This document shows positions 25,382 to 35,738 of a DNA stretch of 49,157 bases, one piece after another. Position 1 is the stretch's first letter; the number at the start of each line of letters is the position of its first letter. The notes under the pieces were generated by a model. It did not search any database and was not told the DNA's origin. It was given only the letters and a program-made list of their open reading frames with translations. A program made the position numbers and the translations under genes. Source of the stretch: Caulobacteraceae bacterium (GTDB lineage Bacteria; Pseudomonadota; Alphaproteobacteria; Caulobacterales; Caulobacteraceae); assembly GCA_947476555.1 (NCBI GenBank), contig CANJRI010000012.1, forward strand, positions 1 through 49,157, given 5' to 3'.

Positions 25382-25444
25382 CCCCTCATCCGTCATCCCC
25401 GGACCAGGTCCGGGGCTGACACCTTCTCCCGCGAGGGGAGAAGG
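25382..25444. repeat. Dispersed palindromic repeat, copy 1
   Basis: CCCCTCATCCG is followed by an insert with a GTCATCCCCGGACCAG-type palindrome, then ACCTTCTCCCGCGAGGGGAGAAGG. The last 24 bases recur exactly at 28235-28258. The hairpin CCTTCTCCC-GCGA-GGGGAGAAGG can act as a transcription stop. Such elements are common between genes in Alphaproteobacteria. Confidence 0.7.
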
Positions 25445-25477
25445 GCGCCCGGTTTGGGTCCTGCGGCCTTTGCGGCG

Positions 25478-25505
25478 TTGCACAAAAGGGGCCGGGCCTT
25501 TATCT
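25478..25505 (+). promoter_or_regulatory. Sigma-70-type promoter candidate for rpoZ-spoT
   Basis: TTGCAC at 25478-25483, a 16-base spacer and TTATCT at 25500-25505 give an acceptable housekeeping promoter. Transcription would start about 25 bases before the rpoZ start codon. Confidence 0.45.
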
Positions 25506-25536
25506 TGACCGGTTCTATCCCCGATCTGAGGACTCC

Positions 25537-25892
25537 ATGGCCCGCGTCACCGTCGAAGACTGCATTCAAAAGGTGCCGAACCGCTTCTCGCTGGTTCTGC
25601 TGTCGGCCCATCGCGCCCGCGCCATCTCGGCCGGCTCGCAGCTGATGGTCGACCGGGACAACGACAAGAACCCGGTCGTGGCCCTTCGCGAGATCGCCGA
25701 CGACGTGGTGGACGGCGAAGAACTGCGGGAAGGCGTGATCGCCTCGCTGCAGCGCGTCGACGAGCGCTCGGAAGCCGAGGAAGAGGCCGAAACCCTCGCC
25801 CTGCTGGCCGATCCCACGCACATGCAGATGAGCGAGCTGGAGCTGGTTCGGGCTCTGCAGAGTGACCGCGATGGCGGCCAGGAGGAGCGGTA

Positions 25893-25896
<4 letters not shown>
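25537..25896 (+). CDS. rpoZ: DNA-directed RNA polymerase omega subunit
   Basis: The 119-residue omega subunit assists assembly of beta-prime into RNA polymerase and, in other bacteria, forms part of a ppGpp site. The conserved core is [32 protein letters not shown], followed by [12 protein letters not shown]. The C-terminal half is an acidic extension typical of Alphaproteobacteria. The neighbouring spoT makes and breaks down ppGpp, so the pair joins the alarmone enzyme with one of its targets. A strong AGGAGG in its last codons serves the next gene. Confidence 0.96.
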
Positions 25897-28181
<2,285 letters not shown>

Positions 28182-28207
28182 GCCGCTACCCGGCGAATTC
28201 CGAGAGA

Positions 28208-28258
28208 CCCCTCATCCGACCCGCTGCGCGGGCCACCTTCTCCCGCGAGGGGAGAAGG
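28208..28258. repeat. Dispersed palindromic repeat, copy 2
   Basis: CCCCTCATCCG, a CCCGCTGCGCGGG palindrome and ACCTTCTCCCGCGAGGGGAGAAGG make a second copy of the element at 25382-25444. It fills the gap between the convergent spoT and hydrolase genes, where its hairpins could stop transcription from both sides. Confidence 0.7.
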
Positions 28259-29206
28259 TCACTTGGCGGCTGCGATCACGTGCATCACGCCCTTCACCAC
28301 GGCGTCGCCGTGGCTGAAACCCAGCAGGGTCGTGTGGCTGGCGCCGGGTTCAGCCCAGTAGAGGCCGGCTCTGGAGGCCTTGGCCGGAGCCTGGCGGCCG
28401 GCGAGCCGCTCGGCGTAACTTGGGTCGTCCAGGCGGCGATTGCCGCCGGCGACGATGACGGCGACGGGAAGGGCGGGGTCCAGGCGGCCGGCGGCCTGGG
28501 CCTGGGCGGCGCTCTGTTCCCACACCTTGAACTCGGCGTAGGAGTTGCGGGCGTGGGCGCCGGAGACGTAGGCGCGGCGCTTCTCCTTCTGGCCCTGGGG
28601 CGGCAGGCCGATGCGATCGCCGTTGAAATAGAGGGGCTTGGCCAGGCCGAGCGAGTTGGCGATGGCCACCCAGCGGAAGGTCCCGCCGAGGCTGTCGAGG
28701 AAGCCGCGCGAGCGGCGGCTGCGGGACATCTCGGGCGTGGCCGCGTCGGCCAGGACGACGCCCGCCACCTGGTCGGGGTGCTTGGCCGCGAAGTGATGCA
28801 CGTAGAGGCCGGCCATGGAGTGGCCGACCAGCACGTAGGGTCCGGCTTCGCCCGAGGCCGCCATCAGCTTCTCCAGATCGCCGACGATGGCGTTGGAATC
28901 GCGCGGCGCGGGGCCGGGGTCGGAGAAGCCCTGGCCGGCGCGGTCGTAGGCGCAGGAGCGTACGCCCCGGGCGGCGAGCTTCTGCTGGATGGCGGCGAAG
29001 TCGGCGGCGAGGCCAAAGGCGCCGCCTTCGGTCCACACCACGGGGGAGGCCCCCTTGGGCCCCTCGCACACCAGGCGCAGCCGGCGGCCGCCGATGTCGT
29101 GGAACACTCCGGCGGGCCGGAAATCGCCAGCCGAGGCCACCATGGCGAAGCCGGCCCCGATCCATGCGGCCACGAGCAGCGCCAAGCCAGCCAGGATTCT
29201 ACGCAT
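28259..29206 (-). CDS. Exported or membrane-anchored alpha/beta hydrolase
   Basis: The 315-residue protein begins with a hydrophobic segment (RRILAGLALLVAAWIGAGFAM), a signal peptide or anchor. An alpha/beta-hydrolase fold follows, with the nucleophile elbow GHSMAG, an acid in the VAGGNRRLDDPSY region and the catalytic histidine in GASHTTLLG. The strand after the oxyanion region carries CAYDRAGQGFSDPG, common in this group. The substrate cannot be told. The start at 29206 is the Met directly before the signal; the long frame upstream overlaps the divergent pyrE and is not coding. Confidence 0.85.
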   Translation of the reverse strand: MRRILAGLALLVAAWIGAGFAMVASAGDFRPAGVFHDIGGRRLRLVCEGPKGASPVVWTEGGAFGLAADFAAIQQKLAARGVRSCAYDRAGQGFSDPGPAPRDSNAIVGDLEKLMAASGEAGPYVLVGHSMAGLYVHHFAAKHPDQVAGVVLADAATPEMSRSRRSRGFLDSLGGTFRWVAIANSLGLAKPLYFNGDRIGLPPQGQKEKRRAYVSGAHARNSYAEFKVWEQSAAQAQAAGRLDPALPVAVIVAGGNRRLDDPSYAERLAGRQAPAKASRAGLYWAEPGASHTTLLGFSHGDAVVKGVMHVIAAAK

Positions 29207-29270
29207 CACGCTCAAGCTTTCCCCCGCATCCGTCTTCCGGCTTGTGTGAAACAGGATTATCTCGGCGTCC

Positions 29271-29855
29271 ATGAACACCGAAGACGTCCTGAACGAATTT
29301 CGCGGCGCGGGCGCCCTGCGCGAAGGCCATTTCATCTTGGCGTCGGGGCGGCACAGCCCGATGTTCCTGCAGAAGAACCTGGTGTTCCAGCACGCCGACC
29401 GCACCGAGCGGCTGTGCAAGGCGCTGGCCGCGAAGATCGAGGCGCAGTTCGGCAAGCCGGACATGATCGTCGCGCCGGCGGTGGGCGCGATCATCCCTGG
29501 CTATGAGGTGGCCCGGTGGCTGGGCGTGCCCTCGCTCTACGTCGAGCGCGAGGACGGCAAGTTCAAGCTGCGGCGCGCCTTCAGGATCGAGCCAGGGGCC
29601 AAGGTGGTGGTGGTCGAGGACGTGATCACCACGGGCGGGTCGTTCCGCGAGGCGGTGGAGCCCATCGAGGCGGCGGGCGGCAAGGTGCTGTGCTGCGCCT
29701 GCATCGTCGACCGGTCGGGCGGCAAGGCGGACGTCGGCTGGCCGCTGGTGGCCCTGGCGACCGTGGATGTGCCGTCCTACGCGCCCGACGAGATTCCGCC
29801 GGAGCTGGCGGCCCTGCCGGCCGAGGAGCCTGGATCGAAGAGGCTGCGCGGATGA
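29271..29855 (+). CDS. pyrE: Orotate phosphoribosyltransferase
   Basis: The 194-residue enzyme converts orotate and PRPP to OMP in pyrimidine synthesis. The PRPP-binding motif is [13 protein letters not shown] at residues 112-124, with the flexible catalytic loop around [10 protein letters not shown]. The N-terminal [16 protein letters not shown] segment is typical of the alphaproteobacterial form. It opens the pyrE-pdxJ-acpS run: its stop overlaps the pdxJ start as ATGA. It is divergent from the hydrolase with 64 bp between starts, where promoters for both must sit. Confidence 0.96.
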   Translation: MNTEDVLNEFRGAGALREGHFILASGRHSPMFLQKNLVFQHADRTERLCKALAAKIEAQFGKPDMIVAPAVGAIIPGYEVARWLGVPSLYVEREDGKFKLRRAFRIEPGAKVVVVEDVITTGGSFREAVEPIEAAGGKVLCCACIVDRSGGKADVGWPLVALATVDVPSYAPDEIPPELAALPAEEPGSKRLRG

Positions 29856-30610
29856 GCAAGCTCAGGCTCGGGGTCAACATCGACCACGTGGCGACGGTGC
29901 GGAACGCGCGGGGCGAGGGCTATCCGGACCCCGTGCGCGCGGCCGAGATCGCCCTGGCCGTGGGAGCCGATGGGATCACCGCGCACCTGCGGGAGGACCG
30001 CCGGCACATCTCCGACGCCGACATCGACCGGCTCGCCGTTATATGCCGCCAGCGGGGGCGGCCGCTGAATTTCGAGTGCGCGGTGACGCCGGAGATGGAG
30101 AGCATCGCGCTCGCCCACCTGCCGCACGCCGCCTGTCTGGTGCCGGAGCGGCGCGAGGAGAAGACCACCGAGGGCGGGCTGGACGTGGCCGGGGGGCACA
30201 ACGCCATCGCCCCGGTGGTGCGCCGGCTGTCGGAGGCCGGGATCCGCGTCTCCTGCTTCGTCGACGCCGACGCGGGCCAGGTGGCGGCCTCCAAGGCGGT
30301 GGGGGCCCAGGTGGTGGAGCTGCACACCGGCGCCTACTGCGAGGCGGTGCGGCATCGCTCGCCGGAGGCCGACCGGCTGCTCGGCGCCCTGAAGGCGGCG
30401 GCCACGGAGGCGGCGCGGCTGGGCCTGGAGGTCCACGCCGGCCACGGCATCGACTACGAGACCGTCGGGGCGGTCGCGGCCATCCCCGAGCTGGCCGAAC
30501 TGAACATCGGCCACTTCCTGATCGGAGAGGCGATCTTCATCGGCCTGGGGCCGGCGATCCAGCGGATGCGGGCGCTGATGGACGAAGCCAGGTCGCGAGC
30601 AGCGGCGTGA
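29852..30610 (+). CDS. pdxJ: Pyridoxine 5'-phosphate synthase
   Basis: The 252-residue TIM-barrel enzyme joins 3-amino-1-hydroxyacetone phosphate and deoxyxylulose 5-phosphate to pyridoxine 5'-phosphate in the DXP-dependent vitamin B6 pathway. Its hallmarks are visible: [16 protein letters not shown] at the start, [48 protein letters not shown] and [11 protein letters not shown]. All are intact and the length is normal. Overlaps on both sides (ATGA with pyrE, GTGA with acpS) show coupled translation. Confidence 0.98.
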   Translation: MSKLRLGVNIDHVATVRNARGEGYPDPVRAAEIALAVGADGITAHLREDRRHISDADIDRLAVICRQRGRPLNFECAVTPEMESIALAHLPHAACLVPERREEKTTEGGLDVAGGHNAIAPVVRRLSEAGIRVSCFVDADAGQVAASKAVGAQVVELHTGAYCEAVRHRSPEADRLLGALKAAATEAARLGLEVHAGHGIDYETVGAVAAIPELAELNIGHFLIGEAIFIGLGPAIQRMRALMDEARSRAAA

Positions 30611-31005
30611 TCATCGGCCTGGGCTCGGACCTGTCGGACATCCGCCGCATCCAGGCGAGCCTCGACAAGTACGGCGAGCGGTTCAAGGCGCGGATCTTCA
30701 CCGACATCGAGCGGGCGCGCTCGGAGCGCAAGGCCGGCGCCGCCGCCAGCTACGCCAAGCGGTTCGCGGCCAAGGAGGCCTGCGCCAAGGCCCTGGGCAC
30801 CGGCCTGCGGGCCGGGGTGTTCTGGCGCGACATGGGGGTGGTGAACCTAAGGTCGGGACAGCCGACCATGGCGCTGACCGGCGGGGCGCTGGCCCGGCTG
30901 AACGCCATCACGCCGGAGGGCATGCGTCCGGTGATCCACCTGACGCTGACCGACGACCACCCCTACGCCCAGGCGTTCGTGATCATCGAGGCGCTGCCGG
31001 CTTAG
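30607..31005 (+). CDS. acpS: Holo-[acyl-carrier-protein] synthase
   Basis: The 132-residue enzyme transfers phosphopantetheine from CoA to acyl carrier protein. The two family signatures are present: [12 protein letters not shown] at the N-terminus (Mg-binding Asp) and [20 protein letters not shown] in the middle (catalytic Glu and Lys). The start is a GTG overlapping the pdxJ TGA as GTGA, and the sequence directly after it (IIGLGSD) is the expected N-terminus. The pdxJ-acpS pair is widespread in Proteobacteria. Confidence 0.97.
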   Translation: MIIGLGSDLSDIRRIQASLDKYGERFKARIFTDIERARSERKAGAAASYAKRFAAKEACAKALGTGLRAGVFWRDMGVVNLRSGQPTMALTGGALARLNAITPEGMRPVIHLTLTDDHPYAQAFVIIEALPA

Positions 31006-31015
31006 GGCGGAGACC

Positions 31016-31885
31016 ATGCCAAGCCTTCGCCAGAGTATCGAGACGCAGATCCGGGGACTGATGAGCGCCTCGCCGGACGCGCGCCGGATTCCCGACGCCG
31101 AGGGCGACGCGGGCCTGTTCGGACCGGCTTCCGCCTGCTGGCGTGTGCACGGGGACTTCACCACCATGATGGTGGGCGGGACCGCCGCCCTGCTGATGCA
31201 GATGCTGCATCCCGTCGCCCTGGCCGGGGTCTGGGACCACTCCAACTTCCGGCAGGACATGCTGGGACGGCTGCGGCGCACGGCGCGCTTCATCACCTGG
31301 ACCACCTATGGGCCCACGGCCGACGCCGAGGCGGCCATCGCCCAGGTGCGCAAGGTGCACGACCGGGTGAAGGGAACGACGCCGGACGGACGGGTCTATT
31401 CCGCCCACGACCCGGATCTGCTCACCTGGATCCACGTCGCCGAGGTCTGGTGTTTCCTGCGCGCCTACATGGTTCACCGCGATCCGACCTTTTCGCCCGC
31501 CGAGCAGGACCGCTATTTCGCCGAGACGGCGCTGGTGGCCCGCAAGCTGGGGGCGCGCGACGTGCCCGACAGCCGGGCGACGGTGCAGGCCTATCTGGCG
31601 GCCATGCAGCCGGCCCTGCGTTACGACGAACGGACCCGGGCCGTGGCCGAGGCGCTGCTGGAGCAACCCATTCCCGACAATCGGATCCGACCCTTCGTGC
31701 GGCTGATCTTCGACGCGGCCCGCGAGCTGCTGCCCGACTGGGCGGCGGGTCTGCACGGCTTCGCAAGGCGGGGCGGGGCGGCCACCCGGCTCGGCGTGCA
31801 GGGTCTTGGCGGCGTGATGCGCTGGGCGTTGCGGAATGGCGCGGAAAGCCGCGCGCGCCGCCGGACCGCGCTACAGGGTCGGTGA
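31016..31885 (+). CDS. MpaB/Lcp-type oxygenase family protein (DUF2236)
   Basis: The 289-residue protein belongs to the DUF2236 family (PF09995), which includes haem proteins such as rubber oxygenase Lcp and fungal MpaB. The family histidines appear in LLMQMLHPVALAGVWDHS and in LLTWIHVAEVW. A lone Arg-rich C-terminus ends the protein. The bacterial substrates of this subgroup are not known. It follows acpS by 10 bp and is probably transcribed with it, although it interrupts the otherwise conserved acpS-lepB order. Its last 15 bp overlap the convergent next gene. Confidence 0.8.
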   Translation: MPSLRQSIETQIRGLMSASPDARRIPDAEGDAGLFGPASACWRVHGDFTTMMVGGTAALLMQMLHPVALAGVWDHSNFRQDMLGRLRRTARFITWTTYGPTADAEAAIAQVRKVHDRVKGTTPDGRVYSAHDPDLLTWIHVAEVWCFLRAYMVHRDPTFSPAEQDRYFAETALVARKLGARDVPDSRATVQAYLAAMQPALRYDERTRAVAEALLEQPIPDNRIRPFVRLIFDAARELLPDWAAGLHGFARRGGAATRLGVQGLGGVMRWALRNGAESRARRRTALQGR

Positions 31886-32290
31886 GGGCTCGGGCGCCGG
31901 CTCCGGCGTCAGGGCGCTGGAGTCGATGGCGAGGCTCTCGGGCGTGAGCATTTCGGGAGAGGGCGCGGTGGCCAGCGCGGTGACCAACTCGGGCGCCGGT
32001 TCGATCGCGGTCAGTTCGATCGCTTTCGGCGCTTCCGGGGCGGCGTTCCGGACGGGCTCGGGAAGGGGCGCGACTGGGAGCTCAAGCATGGCGTAGTCCG
32101 GAGCCGGCCGCGCCTGGGCAATCCGGGCCGTCTCGGGGGACATGGGCGGGGTCGGTCCGAAGTCGTCAAGGGTGGTGAATTGGCGGCCGAGACCCTGGGC
32201 GAAGCTTGCGGCGCAAACGACGGAGAGGGCGGCAAGGGCGGCGACCTTGGCCCTGTCGGTGTTCAACCGTCCTGGAACGATGGCGACCAT
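31871..32290 (-). CDS. Hypothetical exported proline-rich protein
   Basis: The 139-residue product is not recognised. A hydrophobic segment at about residues 15-32 (VAALAALSVVCAASFAQ) looks like a signal peptide or anchor. The rest is low in complexity, rich in Pro, Glu and Ala, with repeated PEP-like stretches. The codon and base composition match its neighbours. No strong ribosome site precedes the ATG. Its start codon is directly adjacent to a divergent ATG (CAT then ATG at 32288-32293). Confidence 0.5.
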   Translation of the reverse strand: MVAIVPGRLNTDRAKVAALAALSVVCAASFAQGLGRQFTTLDDFGPTPPMSPETARIAQARPAPDYAMLELPVAPLPEPVRNAAPEAPKAIELTAIEPAPELVTALATAPSPEMLTPESLAIDSSALTPEPAPEPSPTL

Positions 32291-32461
32291 ATGAGCTTAA
32301 CCGTCGTCCGATCCGACGGTTCCGACAATTCGGTCTCAAGGGCGCTTCCATGGGGGAATAACCCGATTGAGGAGGCCGCGGTCAGGCTCCAGAAGGTCCA
32401 GCGCTCGCTCAGCCGGGTGGCCGTTTCCGCCCCGCCGCCGAGTCCGTCGCCGCCCCCATGA
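32291..32461 (+). CDS. Hypothetical small protein, 56 aa
   Basis: This short frame reads MSLTVVRSDGSDNSV, then an arginine-rich helix (EEAAVRLQKVQRSLSRVAV) and a Pro/Ser tail. It is not recognised and has no clear ribosome-binding site. It lies in the gap before lepB and could be part of the lepB leader. It is listed because the first 40 residues look protein-like. Confidence 0.3.
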   Translation: MSLTVVRSDGSDNSVSRALPWGNNPIEEAAVRLQKVQRSLSRVAVSAPPPSPSPPP

Positions 32462-32551
32462 CCGAGAGTTCACGGGCGGTGGCCTTGCCCGTTGGCTATG
32501 CAGCGTCTAGGCAAGGGCCGACCGCTTCGGCGGGCCCTTCAAGGACGGTTC

Positions 32552-33316
32552 ATGACCGAGAACGTGCAGAGCGCGATGTCCCGCAAGTCCAGCGCCGCCA
32601 ACGAGTTTGTCGAGATCATCAAGACGGTGGTCTACGCGCTGCTGATCGCCCTGGTGCTGCGGGTGCTGTTCTTCCAGCCCTTCACCATCCCGTCGGCGTC
32701 GATGGAGCCCAACCTCTACGAGGGCGACTACATCATCGTCTCCAAGTTCTCTTACGGCTACTCGCGGCATTCGATGCCGTGGAGCCCCAAGCTGTTCGAG
32801 GGCCGCGTCCTGGAGAACACGCCCAAGCGCGGCGACGTGGTGGTGTTCAAGCTGCCCAGGGATGGGCGGACGGATTACGTCAAGCGGGTGATCGGCCTGC
32901 CTGGCGACCGGATCCAGATGAAGAGCGGCCTGCTCTACCTGAACGGCGTCCAGGTCCCCCGCACCGCCGCGATGATTCCCTCGATCGAGGCCGAGTACAC
33001 GGCCCAGCGGTTCAGCGAAAACCTGCCCCAGGGCCGGTCTTTCATGACCCAGGACTACGGGACCAACGGCGACCTGGACAACACCGACCAGTATGTCGTG
33101 CCGGAAGGCCATTATTTCATGATGGGCGATAACCGCGACAACTCGATGGATAGCCGGGTGCCGCCGGCTGAGGATGGCGTTGGATTCGTGCCGGCCGAGA
33201 ATCTTGTCGGCAAGGCCCAGATGATCCTCCTGTCCTGGTACCCGGGCGCCTCGATCTTCAAGCCCTGGACCTGGGTCCTCGAGGCCCGTCCGAGCCGGTT
33301 CTTCAAAGCGCTGTAA
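32552..33316 (+). CDS. lepB: Signal peptidase I
   Basis: The 254-residue inner-membrane enzyme removes signal peptides from exported proteins. A transmembrane segment at about residues 22-41 is followed by the catalytic serine Ser50 in PSASMEPNL and the general-base lysine Lys111 in YVKRVIGLPGD. The later box GDNRDNSMDSR is intact. The start at 32552 has AAGGA 7 bases upstream; an in-frame Met 20 codons earlier is less likely. Its TAA overlaps the rnc ATG (TAATG). Confidence 0.96.
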   Translation: MTENVQSAMSRKSSAANEFVEIIKTVVYALLIALVLRVLFFQPFTIPSASMEPNLYEGDYIIVSKFSYGYSRHSMPWSPKLFEGRVLENTPKRGDVVVFKLPRDGRTDYVKRVIGLPGDRIQMKSGLLYLNGVQVPRTAAMIPSIEAEYTAQRFSENLPQGRSFMTQDYGTNGDLDNTDQYVVPEGHYFMMGDNRDNSMDSRVPPAEDGVGFVPAENLVGKAQMILLSWYPGASIFKPWTWVLEARPSRFFKAL

Positions 33317-34017
33317 TGAGCGCCCGGGACGCGGCGGTCGCCGAGCTGGAGCGTCACATCGGGTATGTGTTCGGCGATCGCGACCTTCTGGAGCGGGCCC
33401 TGACCCACGCCTCGGTGGGCGACGGGGCGCGCGAGGTCAGGCACAACGAGCGGCTGGAGTTCCTGGGCGACCGGGTGCTGAACCTCTGCGCCGCCGAGCG
33501 GCTGATGGCCCTCGATCCGGACACCCGTGAGGGCGAGATGAGCCGCAAGCTGGCGGGCCTGGTCAACTACCACGCCTGCGCCCGGGCGGCGCGGCGGGTC
33601 GGGCTGCCGGAGGCCATGCGGTTTTCCGCCAGCGCCACCAAGGTTGGGGCCCGCAAGTCCGACGCGGTGCTGGGTGACGCCTGCGAGGCGCTGATCGCCG
33701 CGCTCTACATCGACGGCGGGCTGGAGACGGCGCGGGCCTTCTTCCTGACGGTGTGGGCCGAGGAGTTCGAGAAGCTGGACGAGCCCCGCTCCAAGGACCC
33801 CAAGACCCAGCTCCAGGAGTGGGTGCAGGGCATGGGCTTGCCGCTTCCGGAATACGAGATCGTCGCCCGCACGGGTCCGAGCCACGCCCCTTGCTTCACC
33901 GTCGAGGTGAGGGTCGAGGGCCTGGGCGCGGAGCGCAGCGAAGGCGCCTCGCGGCAGGCGGCCGAGAAGGCCGCCGCCCAGTGTATGCTGCTCAAACGCG
34001 AAGGACCCGAGCCATGA
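33316..34017 (+). CDS. rnc: Ribonuclease III
   Basis: The 233-residue endonuclease cuts double-stranded RNA, including the rRNA precursor. The catalytic signature NERLEFLGDRVL is at residues 44-55, the second acidic cluster is in DACEALIAALYIDGG, and a double-stranded-RNA-binding domain covers about 163-230 (KTQLQEWVQGMGLPLPEYEI, GASRQAAEKAAAQCML). It is coupled by overlap to lepB upstream and era downstream (ATGA), the usual order. Confidence 0.97.
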   Translation: MSARDAAVAELERHIGYVFGDRDLLERALTHASVGDGAREVRHNERLEFLGDRVLNLCAAERLMALDPDTREGEMSRKLAGLVNYHACARAARRVGLPEAMRFSASATKVGARKSDAVLGDACEALIAALYIDGGLETARAFFLTVWAEEFEKLDEPRSKDPKTQLQEWVQGMGLPLPEYEIVARTGPSHAPCFTVEVRVEGLGAERSEGASRQAAEKAAAQCMLLKREGPEP

Positions 34018-34946
34018 CCAAAGCCGGATTTGTCGCGATCATCGGCGCCCCCAACGCCGGCAAGTCGACGCTGACCAATCGCCTGGTGGGGGCCAAGGTC
34101 TCCATCGTCACCCAGAAGGTGCAGACCACTCGCTTCCCCGTGCGCGGAGTGGCCATGGCGGGGGAGGCGCAGATCGTGCTGGTGGACACGCCGGGCATCT
34201 TCCAGCCGCGCCGGCGGCTGGACCGGGCCATGGTGCGCGCCGCCTGGGGCGGGGCGGACGACGCCGAGGTCATCGTGCATCTGGTGGACTCGGCAGCGGA
34301 GCTGGCGGTCGCCGCGCGGGACGCCAAGCCGGCCGACCGCAAGGCCGCCGCCGACGTCGAGACCATCGTCGAGGGCCTCAAGGCTTCGGGCAAGCAGGCG
34401 ATCCTGGCGCTCAACAAGATCGACGGCATGAAGCGAGACACCTTGCTTGGATTGTCGCAAAGGCTTTTTGATACAGGAGTCTACAGCGAGGTCTTCATGA
34501 TCTCGGCGGCCGATGGCTCGGGCGTCGACGACCTGAAGGCCCGGCTGGCGGCGCTGATGCCGGAGGCGCCCTGGTTCTATCCCGAGGACCAGACGGCCGA
34601 CCTGCCGACACGGCTGATGGCGGCGGAGATCACCCGCGAGAAGGTCTATCTGCGGGTCCACGAGGAGCTGCCCTATTCGGCGGCGGTGGAGACCACCAAG
34701 TTCGAGGACCACAAGGACGGCGGCGTCCGGATCGAACAGACCATCTATGTGGAGCGCGAGAGCCAGCGCCCTATCATCGTCGGCAAGAACGGCCAGACCC
34801 TGAAGTGGATTGGCCAGAAGTCCCGCGAGGACCTGTCGCAGATCCTCGACCGGCCGGTGCACCTGTTCCTCCATGTGGCGGTGGACGAGCGCTGGGCCGA
34901 CAAGCGTGAGTTCTATGGCGACGTCGGGCTGGACTTCGACGTCTAG
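34014..34946 (+). CDS. era: GTPase Era
   Basis: The 310-residue GTPase binds the 3' end of 16S rRNA and helps mature the 30S subunit. The GTPase motifs are G1 GAPNAGKST at 11-19, the effector region QTTR at 37-40, G3 DTPG at 58-61 and G4 NKID. A C-terminal KH domain contains IIVGKNGQTLKWIGQKSRED. Nothing is missing. It starts inside the rnc stop codon. Confidence 0.98.
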   Translation: MTKAGFVAIIGAPNAGKSTLTNRLVGAKVSIVTQKVQTTRFPVRGVAMAGEAQIVLVDTPGIFQPRRRLDRAMVRAAWGGADDAEVIVHLVDSAAELAVAARDAKPADRKAAADVETIVEGLKASGKQAILALNKIDGMKRDTLLGLSQRLFDTGVYSEVFMISAADGSGVDDLKARLAALMPEAPWFYPEDQTADLPTRLMAAEITREKVYLRVHEELPYSAAVETTKFEDHKDGGVRIEQTIYVERESQRPIIVGKNGQTLKWIGQKSREDLSQILDRPVHLFLHVAVDERWADKREFYGDVGLDFDV

Positions 34947-34954
34947 CTAGGCGG

Positions 34955-35686
34955 ATGGAATTCGAGGACGACGCCTTCGTTCTGGCCGCGCGCGCCTTCG
35001 GTGAGACGGGGGCGATCGTCGACCTGCTGACCTCCGCTCACGGGCGCTATGCGGCGCATGTGGCGGGTGGGGCCTCGCGCAAGATCAAGCCATTCCTGCA
35101 GCCGGGGGCGCGGGTGATCTGCCGCTACCGGGCGCGGGTGTCCGACCAGCTGGGCGCGGTCAGCGTCGAGCCGGTGGGCGAGGGGCCGGCGGCGCTGTTC
35201 GACGATCCGCTGGCGCTGGCCGGGCTTGCGGCGGCGGCGGCGGTGGCGGCGGGGGCCTTGCCGGAGCGTGAGCCGCATCCGGGCGCGTTCCTGGCCTTCG
35301 AGGCGCTGAGCGCGGCTCTGGTCCATCAGGAGATCTGGCCGGCGGTGTTCGTGCGCTACGAGGCGGGCCTGCTGGAGGAACTGGGCTTCGCCCTGGACCT
35401 GTCCAAATGCGCGTCCACCGGGGCTGTGGACGACCTGGTCTACGTCAGCCCGCGCACCGGCCGGGCGGTGAGCCGCGAGGCGGGCGACGCCTACAAGGAC
35501 CGGCTGCTGGCCCTGCCGCCCTTCCTGCTGTCGGCCCAGGGCGGGCTTTCGGCGGGCGACGTGGGGGCGGGCCTGGCGCTCACCGGCCACTTCCTGGAGA
35601 GCTTCATCTTCGGCCCGCTGAACCGGCCCCTGCCGCCGGCCCGGCTGTGGCTATTGGACCGCCTGCGCGAGGCGGGGCGGCTGTAG
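34955..35686 (+). CDS. recO: DNA repair protein RecO
   Basis: The 243-residue protein helps RecR load RecA onto SSB-covered DNA. The OB-fold N-terminus is complete (DDAFVLAARAFGETGAIVDLLTSAHGRYAAHVAGG). The helical C-terminal part has the family's FEAGLL-like segment (RYEAGLLEELGFALDLSKCA). The four-cysteine zinc site of many RecO proteins is reduced to one cysteine, as is usual in Alphaproteobacteria. It follows era by 8 bp. Confidence 0.94.
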   Translation: MEFEDDAFVLAARAFGETGAIVDLLTSAHGRYAAHVAGGASRKIKPFLQPGARVICRYRARVSDQLGAVSVEPVGEGPAALFDDPLALAGLAAAAAVAAGALPEREPHPGAFLAFEALSAALVHQEIWPAVFVRYEAGLLEELGFALDLSKCASTGAVDDLVYVSPRTGRAVSREAGDAYKDRLLALPPFLLSAQGGLSAGDVGAGLALTGHFLESFIFGPLNRPLPPARLWLLDRLREAGRL

Positions 35687-35738
35687 GCCGGGCGGCGCCG
35701 GCGCGCTATGAAAGTCTGCAGTTTGCAGGCGTGATTCC

